Source: Agelaius tricolor (lineage: Eukaryota; Chordata; Aves; Passeriformes; Icteridae). From it: a stretch of 64,000 bases of DNA. Of the stretch, positions 19,831 to 30,999 are shown piece after piece. Numbering within the stretch: the first letter of the stretch is position 1; each line of letters opens with the position of its first letter. The notes under the pieces were generated by a model that was not told the origin of the DNA, did no database searches, and saw nothing but the letters and a program-made list of their open reading frames with translations. Position numbers and translations under genes: made by a program. The stretch lies in contig JALJCS010000035.1 in the NCBI GenBank assembly GCA_023055355.1, positions 1,612,001 to 1,676,000 on the forward strand. Direction: 5' to 3'.

Positions 19831-22800
19831 GAAGCCAAAGGGCGCCCAGGGAAAGGGGCGGGCAGGGGGAGGGCAGGGGCAGGAGCCCACCAGGAGGAAG
19901 ACTGGGATGAGCCAGACTGGAATGACGTTGGAGAGGGGTCATGCTCAGTGTCTGGCTGGTTTTGGAAGTTTAAAGGATTTATCTGACAGCAGCTGGTGAC
20001 CCCCATTCCCCCAGACCTTCTCCTGTGGCCACTCCAGCACGCCCAGCCACTGGAGAACCGGTTTGGTGTGTGCACAAACCAATCTGACAACGAGCCAAGC
20101 CTCAGGGCCGGGCTCAGCAGTGATGTGGGGGTCCCACATCCTCACAGGGGACCCTCACCACTCCCCAGGAGGGGTCACAGCCTGTGGGTGCCAGCTCCTG
20201 GCCCTGCAGCATCCCAAGCAGCCCTGCTGAGACAGCCAGCAAACGCGGCCTGAACTTGGAGCTTCAAAGTGAGTCGGAAACTATTTTATCACAGCAAGAT
20301 CAGAGCAGGCAGCGGTGCTGGAAGCCAGAGGGGCTGGGGAGCTCTGTTACGGGAAGCAGGGTCACACTCTCACTGCTCTGGCTCTGGCTGGCACGGGGAG
20401 GGAGGCCTGAGCAGCGCTGAGCTATGCAGGAGGTCACAGCCACCATCCCTCCGGCTCTGCAGGCAGATGCTCAGCTGGAACGGTGCTGCAGCCAGGGAAC
20501 CTGAGTGATTGATGCTGCTACAAGAGGTTTTTGTTCCCCTTCTTCCTCCCCTGTGCCCTGGAGTCCCTCCTGTTCCAGCAGCAGCGAGAGGCAGCCAAGG
20601 GCTGTGGGAGCACCCAAGTGCCCCAGCCCAGAGGTGGCACAGGGAATGGCCCCTCATGGGACACCAGGGCCCTGCTGTCCCCTTTGAAAGCACCAACAGA
20701 GCAGCTTCCCTGCTGGCTCGTGAGCTGCTGTTTGCTGGCCATGGCTTCCGAGCCCCCTGGGGACAAAATGCAGGTGTGGTTGGGCATAGAGTGACCTTGG
20801 CAGGGAGTTTTGGCTCCTGTCAGTGCCCTTCGTGTGCATCCTCCCAGAATCCCCACCCATCTCCCCATGAGCCCGAGGGCTCCTGTGACAGCCCTGCCAC
20901 CCCATGGCCCCCACAGCCTCCCTTGTACCCATCTGCTGCCCATCTCCAGCTGCCATCACGGCTGAGATCACGTCCTGAATGCCAGGCAGGGCCACAAGCT
21001 GCTCTTGGACAGGCCCTCAGCCCTGAAATCATTGGAAAATTTGCAGGGACCATTTGGGGCAGGTCTGTGCCAGGGGAGGGCTCCAAGGCACGGAGGGACA
21101 CCCCCTGGGCTACATGGCACAGCGCTGACCTGAGTATTTCCACTGGCCTTCTCTTGACCATTTTTGGTCCCTTTCATTTGTTTTTGAATCTGTTCCTCCT
21201 CTTTGCCCAAGTTCTTTTGTGCTAATTGGGAACTGGCTCCTCTCGGGGTGGGAGGTCTGTCAGGACCGCCTTATGACAGATTTACTTTGTCTCTCCGTCT
21301 CTGCATTTTGGCAGTTTGGTTCTTCTGCAATGTTCTGGATTTGGATTTTGCTTCTCAACGCTGATATCCTCACAATAGGCAGCCTATGGATTGAATAAAT
21401 TAAAACATAACGAGCTGGAATGCAACTGGCAGCTCTGCAAGATCCCCATCAGCACAGCAGGGCTCGTGAATGCACAGCTGAGCTGTGTCTCAGGCAGGCA
21501 CAGCCTGGCTGGGCGGGTGACCCAGAGCCCATGGCCACAGCCCGGCTGGGTGGGTGACCCAGGTGGGATGGAGATGTGCTGGACACTGTCCTGAGCCACA
21601 CCAAAGGGGCTGACGGCTGGGAGGTGTCCCCAATATCAGATTCAGAAGGAGGACAAGTCTAGAAGGTGGAGCTCCCTCATGTTGATCCTTGCTCTGGTTC
21701 ATCAGAGCTCTTTGCTCTGTGACTGGAGCCTGTCCTCCACCCCACTGCCACCAAAACCTGGCTCCCTCCTGCAGCACAGGGGCTCTGTGTTCATGCCACC
21801 CTTGTCCCTTGGAGAGAGGTGTCTGTATCATTTCTCCTGCTCACTTCAGCTGTAGAGGATCTATCCAGGGGTGTATCTCTCTTTCCTGCTTCTTCTTTCC
21901 CTGCAGAATTTCTCCTTTTGTGAACCTATGCTCGCCCAGGCTCATTCCAAGCCAAAGAGCCTTTTGCTAAGCCATTGCTAACTTCAGCCTGGCATGTCAG
22001 CAAGTGCCAGGGCCTCAGAGAGCCCCACTGCCCATCCTGTGTGGAGGTGGCACACAGAACACCCAGCTGTGACAACAGCCAGTGAAGGGAAGCAAAGGAA
22101 AGCGCGGGTGGCACGGAGTGTGGGAGAGCATGGCCAGCGTGGGATTGCAGGAATGCTCATCCCAGCTCATCCCAGCTTGTGAGGCAGCAGGAGGAGATCC
22201 AAACCCAGGGAAGGCCCTTGAGAAATGGATCCCACACGGACTGGGGCCAGAGCTGTGATGGGAACTCAGGCAGGGAGCAAATGGCAAACAGGGTGGGAAA
22301 GCGGTTTGCTCTCCCTGCTGAGAATCCTGCTGCTCCCTGCAAGCCAAGAGCCACGAGCTGGGGGCAGCTCTGGCACCTCCCCTGCTGCCCTGGCCAGCCC
22401 CTGGCAGCTCTCTGGGAAGCGCTGTGAGTGCATGGCACAGGTGCTGTTTGCTTTGGGTCACACACAGCCATCAGCAGCACAGCAGGAAAGTGAATGTGAC
22501 ACACGCACGTGGCAGGGCTCACTCACGGTTCCTGCCACAGCAGGGCTGGCCAGAACCTGCTTCTCATTAGGGCACAGACCCTCCCCAGTGCCTGTCTGCA
22601 GGCAGCCACAGGAGCAGGGGAAAGAGCAGCACGTTAGAAAAATCTGGGGTGAACAGAGGGGTTGGGTTAGGGTCAGCCCAGGAATGGTGAGAGGAGCAGA
22701 AAAGCACTTTCTGCTGGAAGGAGAGCAGGCAGGCTGAGGATGAGGGGCATCTTGCATGGACAAGCACTGGCAGGAGGGCTTCAGAGGAGTGAGATGAAGA

Positions 22801-24029
22801 AACCACAGCAGAACAGATTCTCTGGGTACCCTGAGGTGTGTCAGGGCATTTTCCTTGTTCCTGCTGAGTCTCTCACAATTAGTGAGAATCTATTGTTCTG
22901 TGAGACCTGGGCAAAACCTGTGCCCTCTCTCCCTGAGGTCTGGGGACTCACCTTGCTCTTGGGAAGAGAATTTCTGCACAGAATCCAGTTCACCTCCAAA
23001 ACCAGCCATGCTCCTCTTCCCAAGGTAGGACAATAGCAGGACCACAGCCAAGGTTTCCAAGACTGGTTTCTCATTTATTACTGTGGGATGTATCTAAATC
23101 CTAACAGTGAGGCAGGGAGCCATCAAACCTCACCAGTGCCCATATAATGCAAATTAAGAACTGGAATAGGTGATTAAGTGAAGCCAGAAGATGGCTGGGG
23201 AGGGGGCTCAGGCATTCACTAGTTAGTCCAACAAGGGGGATGTCATCTGGCTTGTCTTCCTGCACAGAGCAGGCCAGAGCCTTTCCCCAGTGAGTACTTG
23301 CTGAGCACGTATTTTGGGGCTTGTTTTGTATTGATTTTTCAGTTGGCAATAGGAGGAACTCCTCCCATGTTTGAGTTGTTCCAGTGCATTTCATTTCTAC
23401 ATCAGATCTTCAAATTAACCTAATGATCAGCTTGATCAAATTATGGTAAATCAAGCAACATACCCATGTCATCTTTCTGGAAAGACATCAGTCTTGCTCA
23501 GCTCTGAACCTCCCAAATCAGCTCTCATTTGACTAGCTGTGTCTCTTCCAACCCAATGGGGATTTGGGACCAGACACCCTGCTGAAGTCCCTCCAACCAA
23601 CATTTCTTCTATTAATAGCTTGTCTTAGGAGAGTCAAAGTCAACCCTTTGCATGGGCTGCAGCTTTTCTGGGACCCCTCAGCTCAGCCCAGCTCCTGCCT
23701 TAAACCCAGCACTGTGCCCACCAACCCCAGAGAGTAGAGGATGTCACACTTCACAGACCTGTGTGGAAAATTGTGTCTTATATGCATCAAAAATATAATT
23801 TATTGGCTACTATCAGTGTGAGGGAGACAGAAAAGCAGAGAGGGAGGATTTGTTTCATAGGGCAAAGCTCACATATCCCAGCTGGCCAGGTTAGTGCAGA
23901 GATCAGGACCCAGCCAAGGCTGAGGCAATGCTTTGGGTGATAGGGAGCAGGAAAAGAAGTGTGATCCTGAAGGCTGAATTCTGCTTCTGCTCCTTGGATC
24001 CAGAGATATTCCCAGTGCACAGGGCTGTA
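19831..24029. other. Unique sequence, no gene seen
   Basis: GC-rich to mixed unique DNA. The 238-codon forward frame at 20509-21225 and the 170-codon frame at 22225-22737 overlap long frames on the other strand, have biased Ser/Pro/Gly/Cys composition and no domain. An AT-richer stretch at about 21130-21420 might be conserved. Confidence 0.5.
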
Positions 24030-24097
24030 ATTCATGGAATCACACAATGGCAGGCTGGTTTGGGTTGGAAATGACCTTCAAGCCCATCTTGTTCCAA
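24030..24097 (-). mobile_element. CR1: CR1 LINE 3' end (antisense)
   Basis: ATTCATGGAATCACACAATG followed by GGTTTGGGTTGGAAATGACC and TTCAAGCCCATCTTGTTCC is the reverse complement of the CR1 3' end with its octamer-type tail. Only about 70 bp remain before the minisatellite begins. Confidence 0.8.
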
Positions 24098-24362
24098 GAT
24101 ATTCCAGCTTCCAGGGCTTCCTCACCCAGCCTGGTGAGCCCCACAGACAGCAGGGTTGGTCTGGAGGACATTCCAGCTTCCAGGAGTTCCTCAGTCCAGC
24201 CTGGTGAGCCCCACAGACAGCAGGGCTGCTCTGGAGGACATTCCAGCTTCCAGGAGGCAGCAGGGTTGGTCTGGAGGATGTTCCAGCTTCCAGGAGGCAG
24301 CAGAGTTGCTCTGGAGGACATTCCAGCTTCCAGGAGCTCCCCACCCCAGCCTGATGAGCCCC
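24098..24362. repeat. Minisatellite, 70-bp and 40-bp units, 5 copies
   Basis: Each unit begins GACATTCCAGCTTCCAGGAG or close variants and ends GCAGGGTTGGTCTGGAG. Two units are about 70 bp, two are about 40 bp and lack the central CAGCCTGGTGAGCCCCACAG segment, and the last is partial. It begins exactly where the CR1 fragment loses similarity. Both strands have open frames over it. Confidence 0.85.
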
Positions 24363-24499
24363 CAGGGAACGGCAGGGCCATGACCTGCTGCTCATGGAGA
24401 AAGGCAGCAGGAATTAGATCTGTTCCATAAAATAAACAGCACGAGTCTCTAATTTCCAAACAAGCCCCAATGGCCCCTTTCCCTGAGCTCTTCTGCTGT
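24363..24499. other. Unique sequence
   Basis: Short unique stretch; nothing recognised. Confidence 0.5.
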
Positions 24500-24680
24500 G
24501 ACTAATCGTGCTGGTAGGTGTTGGGTCAAAATCAACAATGGTTCTCCACTAAGGTCACTCACTTTCTCTGTTTACACTGCTAATTTTATCACTGCTCAGA
24601 GTGGCTAATGGGATTATTTATACATTTAGCAGTGATAAATGCTGGTGCTAAATAAAGGCTCCCTGGCACAGGCAGGTTAA
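24500..24680. other. Candidate conserved non-coding element
   Basis: AT-rich block with homeodomain-type cores: GACTAATCGTGC, CTGCTAATTTTATC, GGCTAATGGGATTATTTATAC and TTTAGCAGTGATAAATGC. It is free of repeats. The clustering of TAAT/ATTA cores is what suggests a regulatory element. Confidence 0.25.
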
Positions 24681-25199
24681 GGGCTGATATGGCACATCCA
24701 GAACTTTATCATCAAAGGAATGAGCACTGTGGGTAGAGCTTTCCTGGTTTTCTGCAAAGCTGCACATTTATGAATGGGGAATGGTGACAGCAATTAGCAG
24801 TGGTGGTGGTAACAGCAATTATTAGCCATGGTGAGCTTTAAGAGCCTGGATTTTACACATCTCCCCAGCAGGGCAAAGGGAAATCCCCCGAGGCTGCTTT
24901 TTGTGGTGAAAAGCTGCTGATGGCTGCAGGTGTTACAACAGGGGCCATGGGAGAGCAGAGACACATCTGCAGCCCAGCAAACAGCCAGCCCTCCTCTGAA
25001 AGCTGCTGGGAGCAGCATGGGCAGCCCCAGGAGCAGCTCTGGGTGATTGCAGTGCTCAGAGAAGGCTTCTCATTCCTCTGGAAAAATGTTTACTCTCTGG
25101 TGGAAACCCACAGCCCACGTTACTGCAGGGCAAGCTGGCTGAAACCCAGGGATGCCCCTGAGGTGACTCACTGAACTTGCAGCTTTGGAAAGTCCTGTC
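24681..25199. other. Unique sequence, no gene seen
   Basis: No repeat or gene recognised. Confidence 0.5.
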
Positions 25200-25477
25200 A
25201 CTCATCCTGGGTAAGAGCCTGAATGAGGGGTGTGGGGCTCCAGGCTGCTCTCCAAAATGCAGTTTATTGTGTCCAGGATGTCACAGCAGTCCAGGGTGGT
25301 GGGTGACAGAGCTGTGCCCACAGCTGTCAGCCCCAGCTGCAGACAGGCCTGGAGACCCTTTGGTTTTGGTTACAATGCATTATAGACTTTTCTTTGCTGA
25401 GCATCTTCATACAGAACAACCAATCTATCCCTTAACTTTTACCTATAACCTATGATAACTACTATAATCACCATATA
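25200..25477 (-). mobile_element. Probable LTR R-U5 segment (antisense)
   Basis: On the minus strand this has GGATAGATTGGTTGTTC (CCAAT-like), then ACAATAAACTGCATTTTGG (poly(A) signal) about 180 bp later, the layout of an LTR 3' half. It is contiguous with a family A U3-like segment on its 5' side. There is no second copy in the window, so the end is uncertain. Confidence 0.45.
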
Positions 25478-25734
25478 CTAATGCAAAACTCATGACTCTC
25501 TCCTCCAGAGTCTGACACAGCTTGGCCCCTGATTGGCCAATAAACAAAAAACAATTCACATAAAACCAATGAAACAATCCCCTGTGGGTAAACAATGTCC
25601 AAACACATTACAAAGCAGCAAAACACAGGAAAAGCAATTAAGATAATATTGTTTTCCTTTTTCTCTGAGGCTTTGCAGCTTCCCAGGAGAGAAACCCTGG
25701 GCAAGGGATTTTTCTAGAAAATGTGACAGTGACA
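25478..25734 (-). mobile_element. Family A LTR, 5' part only (antisense)
   Basis: Minus-strand sequence from TGTCACTGTCACATTTTC at 25734 through GATTGGCC to GAGTCATGAGTTTTGC. It matches the 5' half of the LTRs at 11.1 and 50.5 kb but lacks their AT tract and 3' part, which are replaced by the unrelated segment at 25200-25477. Either two LTR pieces lie side by side or this is a recombinant LTR. Confidence 0.75.
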
Positions 25735-27781
25735 GGCAGTCTGGCACAGAGCAGGCTCAGCCCTTGTCCTGGGGCTTCATGCCAATCAGGAGGTGGAGTG
25801 AAAAGCTGGAGGAAGGTCAGGGCTGTGGAACAGGAGGTCCTGCTCCATCCAGCCCCTCAAACAGGGACAGTGTGGGCACTTTTCTGTCACCCACACCTGA
25901 GGGAGAGCTCTGCAGGTGGAGCTGCAGCCACAGGGCAGCCCAAGCACCTCTTTTGTTGAGCTCTTCCCAGGGTAAGCACGGCCTGGCTGAGCTGGGTCCT
26001 GTCCTCAGGGCTGGAGTCAGGAGCCATACATTGTGTTCTGTGAGCCAGCACTTGAATGTAAACAGCAGGCTCCAAAACAGTGGCAGGAGAATTAACTGAT
26101 GCTATATGCTGCTGCTTCGTGTTTTCTTTGGAGTTGAGGAATAGGTTTTGGAGAGATTTTCCTCCCCATTTTCTTCTCGTGCCCTTGGACACAGCTCTGT
26201 TATCCCCAGCTGACTTGCCTAAGCCTATAATCCCTGGTGCTCAAGAGAGTGAGAAGAAAATAGGATTCAGAGTCCAAATGCCTCGTGTTTGCCTCTAGAA
26301 GATTCCTACCATCTGCTCTGGCCACCAAGCAAAGGGACTGAGCTCATTTTGCATCCTGTCATGTGGAGCTGGGGAGCTGGGAGGGCCATGGGGGAATCTG
26401 CCTGTCACAAGTTTGGCCTGAGGAGGAGCTGGCAGCGCTGCCCACCCCCGGGGAGAGCTGCCCCCATGCCCTGAGGGGCAGACCCTGGGTTCCCACCTCT
26501 CTCCAGGACAGACCCTGCAGCTCGGGAGCGCTCATCCCGCGCGCTCGGGGCTGAAAAGGAGCCAGCAATGTTTCTGCTGCTGGAGGTCAAGATAACAAAT
26601 CAGCCAGCACATTTACTCAGAGCAGCCACTGACATGCAAGGGAAGGGCCTCCAGGATCATACCCAGCCCTCTGCTTCTGGCCAGCCACGGCTCAGAAGCA
26701 TCCTGAGCTCTGCCAGGGGCACCCTGCTTGCTCCTCTGTGCAATGCCAGCTGCTGTCATTGCCTAGGAATGCCCAGCCAGGAAAATCCAGCTGCTTTCCT
26801 ACCCTGTGTGTTTCCACATCGCTCAAAAGATGTCAGGCTGCAGCACTGAGGGTGGATCCCAATTATTTTTGACAATCTGAGTTGGTTTCCATGCTTAGGT
26901 ACAACCTGGCATGGAAGGAATGCTTATTTATAGGTATCTGAGACAAAATCTTCTTGCCAGTGAAGTCAGTTGCTGCCTTATACTGCAGCAAAAGATGAAT
27001 CCACAGTGTTAATTTAAGATCCTGTCACATACCTGGACTCAGGGCAGCCAGTACTTCCCCCAGCCTGCAAACCCAGCCATCCCTGCTGGGTCTGATGCAT
27101 CAGGGTGGTGACTCCCCCAGGTGCCTCCCAGCATCACAGCACAATGCCAGGGAACACAACAAGCCTTTGCTTTTCAGGCCAGGTTCACCAATCCCTGCAA
27201 GGCAGGGGCAGCCAGGGGCAGGGATCATGCCCAGGGATGTCCCTGTGCTGCTCTCCTGGTGCAAAAGGAGCAGCCACCACACCCCTGAGGGGCTGATGCA
27301 TATCCTGGGTAATATCCCTGGGTTTTGTGAGCTGGACACTTCTGTCACAGCTGGCATCCTCTCACTTCCAGCAGCAGCCATAAGCCCTGCTCCTTATTTT
27401 GCCCCTAAATCAAAGATTCTGCTTGCAGAAATGCGGCCTTATAAACACTGTTCAGTCACTTCATCATATTTTCTTAGAGGAGTTAAATTAATTGACCTAC
27501 TTTAATCTCCCACTCCAACATGCCCTTTGGACACGCTGTTTTTCTGTGGCTCCTTTCAGAACCCTTTCATTTCTTCATTTTTCAGGATCTTAAAAGAAAC
27601 TCACGAGGCTAAAAATGGGAAGGCTCTTCCAGTGCAGTCTTATCAATGTCATAAACAGACAACTTTGACACCATTCTCAGAGCCAGTGTTGCCCATTCCC
27701 TGCAGGCAGGGCTGCATTCCCCCAGGGGCACAGAGCAGCACTGGGGCAATATTTACTGCTGTTGTCAGCAGTGACCCCCAA
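25735..27781. other. Unique sequence, with a small CpG cluster
   Basis: Mostly unique DNA without genes. A CpG-dense spot at about 26520-26552 contains CTCGGGAGCGCTCATCCC and GCGCGCTCGGGG; it is too short to be called a CpG island and no promoter or exon could be tied to it. Confidence 0.5.
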
Positions 27782-27896
27782 AGTCACTTTTAAGGCCATG
27801 GCTTTCCAGGGCACAATGCATTGTCCTGCCCACAACATCGTCGTTGTCCTGCTTGAAAATACAAAATTGATCTGGATCAAGTCCAGGGAGGGGATG
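27782..27896. repeat. Unclassified interspersed repeat, copy 1
   Basis: About 110 bp shared with 29553-29667 at roughly 93% identity: TCACTTTTAAGGCC, TTTCCAGGGCACAATGCATT, GTCCTGCTTGAAAATA and AAAATTGATCTGG. It directly precedes a sense CR1. Not recognised as a known family; it could be an LTR or CR1 subfamily segment. Confidence 0.7.
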
Positions 27897-28306
27897 GAGC
27901 TGGGGAAGGGGCTGAAGAGTCAATCATAGAGCAGCTGAGGGAGCTGGGAAGGGGCTCAGCCTGCAGAAAAGGGGGATCAGGGGCAAATTCTGGCTCTGCA
28001 CAGCTCCTGCCAGGAGGGGACAGCCCCAGGTCGGGCTCTGCTCCAGGGAACAGGGACAGGAGCAGAGGGAACGGCCTCAGGCTGGGCCAGGGCAGCTCAG
28101 GGTGGGCACAGCAGGAATTTCCCCATGGAAAGGGGGCTCAGGGATTGGAAATGCCCAGGGAGGGTTGCAGTGCCCATCCCTGGAGGTGTCACCCACCTGG
28201 AGGTGGCACTGAGAGCTCTGGGCTGGGGACAGGGTGGGGATGGGGCACAGCTTGGACTTGACAGCCTTGGAGCTCTTTTCCAGCCTCAGTGATTCTGTGA
28301 TTCTAT
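27897..28306 (+). mobile_element. CR1: CR1 LINE 3' end (sense)
   Basis: Second copy of the subfamily at 1.6-2.0 kb, nearly identical over GAGGGAGCTGGGAAGGGGCT through TTGGACTTGACAGCCTTGG. The tail GATTCTGTGATTCTAT at 28291-28306 is intact. 5' truncated, no coding part. High similarity between the two copies suggests a comparatively recent subfamily. Confidence 0.9.
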
Positions 28307-29552
28307 ATCAAAATGCACTCTCTGCAATGCCCAGCTGGCCAAACCCTCCATGACCTCCACCTTTCAAATGCTGCCAGCACTAAATACTGATACTTTTCTA
28401 CTACGACACATTGAAAATTATAAAAAGGACAGGGAGAACATTTCAGCTTTGAAAAACCACAGCAGCAAATCCTTTTCCCCAATAAGAACAATTTTGCCCT
28501 GCTCACATTGGAGAGCTGGTGTTGTGTGGGGTTTAGAGCAGGGCAGCAATGTTCCTGTCCCCAGAAACTCCTGCAGCAGCAGCTGAGGATGACAATCAGC
28601 AGGCACATTTCAGGACCTGACCATGCAAATGTCATTTTTGGTCAGTGAGACTTTCAAGAACAAAATATCACCGAGTTTCAGCCTTTAGAGAAGGCCAGGG
28701 TGTTTACAGGCCAAACTCCATAAAATTATCTATTGAATTCATGCTTTGAGAGCAGAAACAGCTTTTGATTGTCTCTGAGTAGTCTGGTATCAGCTTGCCA
28801 CAATTTCAGCTGGGACTGATGTCAAGTTAAGAGGCTGACAGTTTATTCTATGCTCTGTAAATATTTGTACACTGTTGGCCTCTTCCAGTCCTTTGGAACA
28901 ATATTCCAACTTTTATTAAAAATAAACACGACGAGCAGGGCGGAGCTCAGGGAGCAATTCTTTATAAACTCTTGTGTGCTGATTCTCAGGTCCCAGAATT
29001 TGTAAGGGAGACTCTTTTCCACACCCCAGCCTGTGACCGGGGGCAGTTGTTAAATGAGTGGCTGCTGATGCCACCTCGGGGTGGGGGCAGCAGTGAGGAC
29101 ATGAGCCCCTGCTGAAGCTGAGAATCCTGACCCAAGAGACCTCCTCACACTCCCAGGTTGCTTCTCAAGGCTCAGCTTCCACAAAGAGACTGCCAGGAGC
29201 TGAGAGCTGCAGCCTGGGTCAGCATCAGACAGGGGAGAGGATGGGTGGGAACTCCTGAAGGCTGGCCAGGGTGGGAAGAACATCATCAGGGATGGGGCTG
29301 AGGGTGTGAGAGCTCTGGGGTGTCAAACATGCAGGCAGAGGGAAAGTTTGGCCTCCAAATCTGTCAGAATTCAGGGCTGAGCTTTTCCCAGCTCTGTCAT
29401 TACTGGTTAGGATCTCATGCCAAAATGCAGAGCTGCAGTTCTGCACAGAGGCTGAGGGAGCCTGAGGAGCTCAGGCAGCATTCCCTAAGTGCTGAGTTTG
29501 CCACACTAACCTGAAGAATGTGGGAATTCATATCCAGTGAATTGCCCTGGCA
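28307..29552. other. Unique sequence, no gene seen
   Basis: Unique DNA, AT-rich at 28640-28960 where words such as GCTCTGTAAATATTTGTACAC occur. No gene or repeat recognised. Confidence 0.5.
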
Positions 29553-29667
29553 ATTCACTTTTAAGGCCGTGCCTTTCCAGGGCACAATGCATTGTCCTGC
29601 TCGCAGCATCGTCATTGTCCTGCTTGAAAATATAAAATTGATCTGGCTCCAGTCCAGGGAGGGGATG
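29553..29667. repeat. Unclassified interspersed repeat, copy 2
   Basis: Second copy of the 110-bp sequence at 27782-27896, same orientation, about 1.77 kb downstream. Here it is followed by unique sequence instead of CR1, so the shared part has its own boundary. Confidence 0.7.
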
Positions 29668-30999
29668 AATTCTCTTCCCCCCTGCTTGTTCATGGACACT
29701 GCCACCTCCCCAGACAGTCAAGCTTGCTCCAAATCTGTTTGAGCAGAAGGGAAGGTGGAATGCAGTGTTCTGGGAGAGCCCTCCTCTCCCTGGACACCAG
29801 GACAGCAGTCCCAGCTGAGCAGGCTGAGAGCTGGCCCAGGAGGTCAGTGCCTCCCTGCCTGCTGCAGCTGTTGGATTTGGGCTTAAGTGTTCACTGGCCA
29901 CCCCTTGCAAGGCCCAAGAGAGCAGAGAGCCTGGGGGAGCATGGACACCTGGCAGGGACCCAGGAGAAGGGACTGGCTTGGATGTGGGAGACTCCTCTCG
30001 GTTCTTCCTTGGCTTTCCCTGCAGAGCAAACCCAAGAGAGGCACCACTGTGTGCTCTGGCCTCACCCCTGACCTTGCCAGGGCCACTCAGGGTGAATGTG
30101 AGCGCTGTCCTTCCTGCCCAGGCACAGAGCAAGGCCCTGCCTGGCTGGAAAAGACTGACAGGGAGTGAGGAGAAGAAGGCAGGCATGTGCCAAACCCCAG
30201 GGAAACGCTGAGCAAATAGCTGAAGAGCCTGGCACTATTATTCATGATGTTTCTGGTATTATTTAGTGGCATGAGGTTAAAATAACACACTCAAGTAAAG
30301 GAAAAAAAAATGACCCACGAGATACCAAAGCAAAACACACAGAGAGAACAAGCATCTTTGGCTCTAAACCATCCAAAAGAAGCTTGATGGGGGAACCCTC
30401 CTCAGCTGCACCTCCCCTGGGGTTTCATGCAGTCCTGCTCTGCCTTCAACACGTGCAAAGCCAGATGCAGGAGTAAAACCAGGCAAGATTTGCAGGTGTG
30501 GGCAGGAATGCAGGCAGCTGGGCTGGGAGGAGAGCAGGGGACCAAGCACAGAGGCAGACACTGAGCAAGGAGATGTTTCAGGGAGAGCTGGTTTTTGGTG
30601 CCCTGCACAGTCAGTCATGGCACTTGCTGGGCCCTGTCAGGGCTCTGAGACCTGGGATGTCTCTTTGCCCTGAAAGTGCTCAGATCCTGTGAGCCAGGGA
30701 CCCAGTGCCATGGGGGCAGTGCTGCTGGGACAGGCAGCTCTTTCTGGGGAGCATTTGTGGGATGTCTGAGGCATCCACAGCCCCCCACCCTTGGCACTGC
30801 AAGGCACGGGGCACTCAGCCTGTGCCATAAATCTGGGCTGGCTTCCCAACCCAGCTGGATCCAGTCCTTGGGGCTGGGATCCACATCCAGGGCTGTTGGA
30901 ATCTTGGATGCTGAGAACAAGAGAGCACTGCATTTGACCCGAGGCTGTGCAGAAGGCTTCTAAAATTGATGGATAGCACTGGGATTATGGGTGTGGAGT
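29668..30999. other. Unique sequence, no gene seen
   Basis: GC-rich unique DNA. A 226-codon minus-strand frame (29506-30186) has no domain and overlaps a 115-codon forward frame. Confidence 0.5.

Noticed and set aside
20509..21225. 238-codon forward frame
   Set aside because: No domain, low-complexity Ser/Pro/Cys composition and long frames on the opposite strand; typical of CpG-poor GC-rich DNA.
22660..22680. GGTTGGGTTAGGGTCAG as interstitial telomere repeat
   Set aside because: Only one TTAGGG-like unit is present.
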